Below, piece after piece: positions 61,501 through 63,010 of a stretch of DNA of 63,010 nt. This stretch comes from Candidatus Kuenenia stuttgartensis. Its GTDB lineage: Bacteria > Planctomycetota > Planctomycetia > Gemmatales > Gemmataceae. The notes beneath the pieces were generated by a model. That model had not been told where the DNA came from, did not search any database, and was given only the letters and a program-made list of their open reading frames with translations. The position numbers were made by a program, and so were the translations under genes. The stretch lies in assembly GCA_945875585.1 (NCBI GenBank), contig CAMCLK010000030.1, positions 1 through 63,010 on the forward strand, in the 5' to 3' direction. The first letter of the stretch is position 1; each line of letters opens with the position of its first letter.

Positions 61501-62606
61501 TGACTAATGGCTCCATCACGGATGCTGCTGGAAACATACCGGCTCTTTTGCTGAATACGGTAACCAACGGTAATTTGGATGCCAATAATCAGTTGGTCGT
61601 TGATAGCAGTGTTGGTGTGACACTGGTGCCATATGCTGGATCGTTTATTGATGATACCGTCACGCCCGGTTCTGGAAAAACCAATCTGGCGTCGTTGTCT
61701 TATCTGGCAACTTTTGATGAAGTTGTGGATAATTTCCCGCGTCAGGCATTTCAGACATCCGGCCTGCTTCTGACAAGTGTCCACCGCATAGCCGATAAAA
61801 CGGGTTTGCATTGGAAGATTGACGCCAAGCCAACCAACGCTTTGGGCACCCTTGGTTCCACAAGCATCCAGGTTGTGGCTTCCACGTTTACAGACGTATT
61901 CATGAATAGCAACTTGGCGTCGAATGTGGTAACCGTTGATGTGCTTCGCGACATGAAGATGACATCAACGCTGTCTGCTGGTGCTAATTCGGCCAAGGTT
62001 ATTGGTCGGGTTACTACCCTGAGCGGGTTATCGGTGGTGTTCTCTGGTCCTGTCGATCCAGCCACGGTTGTGGCTTCCGCGTTCAATACATTCGCCACGG
62101 GTGCTATCAGCAACATTGTGGTCGCGGCCGACAATTTGAGCGCGACCTTTGACCTGAATATCAACAATGGTGGTACAGCCTTCAATGGCTCGGTTCGGTT
62201 CAGTGTGATCGACAAGGCGATTCAAGACGAATACGGCAACAAGGTGAAGGGCGGCACACCGCTCCAGTGGACCTACGATGGGCAGGGTGCCACGGCGGTG
62301 TTCGGCAGTTCAGCCGCGGCGCGTGTAAGGGCTGGGCAGCAGATTGAGTGGACGGTGAAGTTCTCGGAAGCGGTAGCGTTTTCGAAGGGCAACCTGACGG
62401 TCACCATTGGTGGTGTCACGGTCAATTCCAGTCAGATCAGTGTGCGCGGATCTGGATCCAGTTACACGGTCACACTGAAAACCACAACAGCCTTGAAGGG
62501 CGCCTTGGTGGTGGCCATGAAGTCTGGCTCCGCTAGCCCGCTCGACCTGCGTGGCAACCAAATGGCGGTGATTCCGTCAAATCTGGCGAAGACGACCATT
62601 ATCTGA
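58521..62606 (+). CDS. Large Ig-like repeat surface protein (adhesin-like)
   Basis: 1361 aa from the ATG at 58521. A GTG at 58446 extends it without a ribosome-binding site. N-terminus RPLRAFPSLESLEGRTVPAT carries the LExLExR..PA motif. Residues about 60-315 form a unique beta-rich domain (GIGINWNFGS, LYMAYDTYLGG). Residues about 317-910 are six bacterial Ig-like repeats of about 98 aa (VTVDTGSSTTDQITNDNTLT ... GTYPNFRVTATDAAGNQSGA), alternating A and B types. The C-terminal 450 aa are beta-rich (ASAFNTFATGAISNIVVAAD) without a recognised anchor. Probably exported and adhesive. Flanked by REP-like clusters. It ends at an intrinsic terminator. Confidence 0.88.
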   Translation: MSSASLWSRLVRSIAGTKTTQKSIKRPLRAFPSLESLEGRTVPATAILNPTGGLTSTDGIRTEFADGQFMVYKNNVKQLYNGITVPNSNNFNSIYLSVGNDTVGGTFVGYLAPGTWSKAGSNMTRSNWTNVNTSTVLASGANSFFTSSMSYTNATGTYVVDLRVDYTAPDVFHKQTYTVTIPSGNTKDVRLYMAYDTYLGGSDAGPGYVDSTGDPTVNNGVVEVGVYGSTVTESIQYVSGIAWESYASMGYPSIVRSFSGYGPGFGTPFTNGIDSRSDTDNGIGINWNFGSTPGVQAPVAYNFAFNTPAPPDTTPPATPVITSVTVDTGSSTTDQITNDNTLTFTGTAEANSAVKVFNGSTLLGTAKASGTGAYAVTASVLPDGTYPNFRVTATDAAGNQSGAATVTPWTIDTVSLITVTGVASDTGISPTDKITNDNTLTITGMAEPNSLVAVFDNGVQVGTATASGTGAYSVTTSALSDASHVLTITAADIAGNVSSSTPLGTWIVDTIAPSSTPVVVSVTVDTGSSTTDQITSDSTLTFTGTAEANSVVQVFDGTTLIGTTTASGTGAYAVTASLLPDGTYPNLKVTASDVAGNQSGAATVTLWTIDTVSNITVTGVTSDTGSSSTDKITNDNTLTITGMAEPNSLVAVFDNGVQVGTATASGTGAYSVTTSALSNASHVLTITATDIAGNVSPATPLGTWIVDTIAPATPVVVSVTVDTGSSTTDQITSDNTLTFTGTAEANSVVQVFNGTTLIGTTTASATGAYAVTASVLPDGTYPNFRVTASDAAGNQSGAATVTPWTIDTTAPATPLVASVTVDTGISTTDQITNNNTLTVTGTAAANSIVNVFDGGVLVGTTTASGTGAYSVTTSVLADGVHSALTVTATDLAGNASGAATITPWTIDTVAPVVDMVADSTDSDGTYKKNQTLTIELTLDEVVYVNGIPCLDLNSGGLAEYVSGSGTNTLVFTYTIQRGESTPVGDYLSVLGFDLTNGSITDAAGNIPALLLNTVTNGNLDANNQLVVDSSVGVTLVPYAGSFIDDTVTPGSGKTNLASLSYLATFDEVVDNFPRQAFQTSGLLLTSVHRIADKTGLHWKIDAKPTNALGTLGSTSIQVVASTFTDVFMNSNLASNVVTVDVLRDMKMTSTLSAGANSAKVIGRVTTLSGLSVVFSGPVDPATVVASAFNTFATGAISNIVVAADNLSATFDLNINNGGTAFNGSVRFSVIDKAIQDEYGNKVKGGTPLQWTYDGQGATAVFGSSAAARVRAGQQIEWTVKFSEAVAFSKGNLTVTIGGVTVNSSQISVRGSGSSYTVTLKTTTALKGALVVAMKSGSASPLDLRGNQMAVIPSNLAKTTII
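59472..61250 (+). repeat. Tandem Ig-like domain repeats, A-B-A-B-A-A' order
   Basis: A units begin at 59472, 60066, 60657 and 60957 (GTGACGGTGGATACCGGA in each). B units lie between the first three. The A+B super-repeat is about 591-594 bp. A2 and A3 share their first 70 or so bases exactly, so the array has been homogenised or recently duplicated. Confidence 0.9.
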
Positions 62607-62630
62607 TGCTTGATGGTTTGGTTTTGTCTT

Positions 62631-62672
62631 TCAAGATCCCCCAACGCCAGTTGGGGGATCTTGAAGTTTTTT
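62631..62672 (+). terminator. Intrinsic terminator of the surface-protein gene
   Basis: A perfect 15-bp stem (62631-62645 with 62650-62664) with GCCA tetraloop, then a run of six T (62667-62672). The inner 8 bp, CCCCCAAC / GTTGGGGG, are identical to the stem of the REP-like hairpins. Confidence 0.92.
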
Positions 62673-62756
62673 GGGGGGGTGTTGAGGCGATCGAAATTAA
62701 TTTGGGAATGTTGTCTGTGTCATTTTCTAATGATGTTGAGATCCATTAATGTGACA

Positions 62757-62824
62757 TGAGCCCCCAACGTGAGTTGGGGGGTGAGCAGTCGCTAGGGCAC
62801 CCCCCAACTCACGTTGGGGGCTCA
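62757..62824. repeat. REP/BIME-like paired palindrome, copy 3
   Basis: Arms 62757-62783 and 62798-62824 are perfect. The spacer has one change (AGCAGTCGCTAGGG). A second partial right end, ACGTTGGGGGCTCATG, follows at 62833-62848, before the two 24-bp-period units at 62866 and 62890. Confidence 0.92.
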
Positions 62825-62913
62825 TGGGAGACGACGTTGGGGGCTCATGAAAACGTGTTCGGTGTGGGCTCACAAAACGTATTGGTTGTGGGCTCACAAA
62901 AACGAGTTTGGAA

Positions 62914-63007
62914 TTGTGCAAGCAAAACGGTGGTTGGCAACTACGGCAGTCGTGTTTCCCGTGTTATTTATGAGCCCCCAACGTGAGTTGGGGGGTGAGC
63001 AGGCGCT
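62914..63007. repeat. 94-bp exact direct repeat, right copy
   Basis: Identical to 58059-58152. The identity ends at 63007, three bases before the window edge. Confidence 0.93.
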
Positions 63008-63010
63008 TGT
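62971..63010. repeat. REP/BIME-like paired palindrome, copy 4 (cut by window end)
   Basis: Left arm 62971-62997 is complete and identical to the others. The spacer starts AGCAGGCGCT and then differs (TGT) before the window ends, so it may be a lone left arm or a recombined copy. Confidence 0.8.

Overview
The window looks like a chromosomal segment of a planctomycete. The best fit is a Gemmataceae-like member of the Planctomycetota, which is inferred from gene content and not from a marker gene. The signs are two cytochrome-type DUF1549/DUF1553 proteins each paired with a DUF1501 protein, a DUF1559 pseudopilin-like protein, a tandem DUF1080 protein, FG-GAP, NHL and PQQ propellers with signal peptides, and two secreted proteins with the N-terminal LExLExR..PA motif. 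DNA is moderately GC-rich, with an AT-richer patch downstream of the tRNA gene.

Layout. 1-8.2 kb: 3' end of leuS, recD2, an ABC exporter pair, thrC and a secreted alpha/beta hydrolase, all on +. 8.3-14.1 kb: two glycosyltransferases, a TlpA-like thioredoxin protein and a DUF1080 protein, all on -. 14.2-22.4 kb: purU, an NHL propeller, a FAD oxidoreductase, small ORFs, pgi and a double-length ABC-2 permease. 22.4-25.3 kb: tRNA-Lys followed by two toxin-antitoxin pairs (DUF433/DUF5615 and Phd/VapC), each lying just downstream of a copy of the 3' end of a sialidase gene. 25.3-29.7 kb: FG-GAP propeller, DUF1559 protein and a PseG-like protein. 30.2-33.9 kb: a histidine kinase / NtrC-like regulator pair and a convergent ECF-type sigma factor. 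34.2-42.0 kb: an alginate-export-type porin interrupted by an in-frame UGA, then a three-gene DUF1549/1553, DUF1501 and PPC-domain operon. 42-57.8 kb: acyl-CoA ligase, PQQ propeller, EF-hand protein, PolX, esterase, an E2-like acyltransferase, DUF429, a second DUF1501 + DUF1549/1553 operon, an FG-GAP protein and a quinone oxidoreductase. 57.8 kb-end: a 1361-residue Ig-like repeat surface protein flanked on both sides by clusters of REP/BIME-like palindromes.

The most notable structures are four. (1) Paired palindromes whose arms are themselves GTGA-loop hairpins, with a 94-bp exact direct repeat on either side of the surface-protein gene. (2) A repeat-TA-repeat-TA arrangement built on a 120-bp duplicated sialidase tail. 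(3) The porin with one in-frame UGA and a clearly conserved continuation. (4) An NtrC-type regulator with GSFTNA in place of GAFTGA. No integrase, transposase, rRNA or CRISPR array was seen. Many genes could be given a better start than the longest ORF because a strong Shine-Dalgarno sequence and a signal peptide agree.
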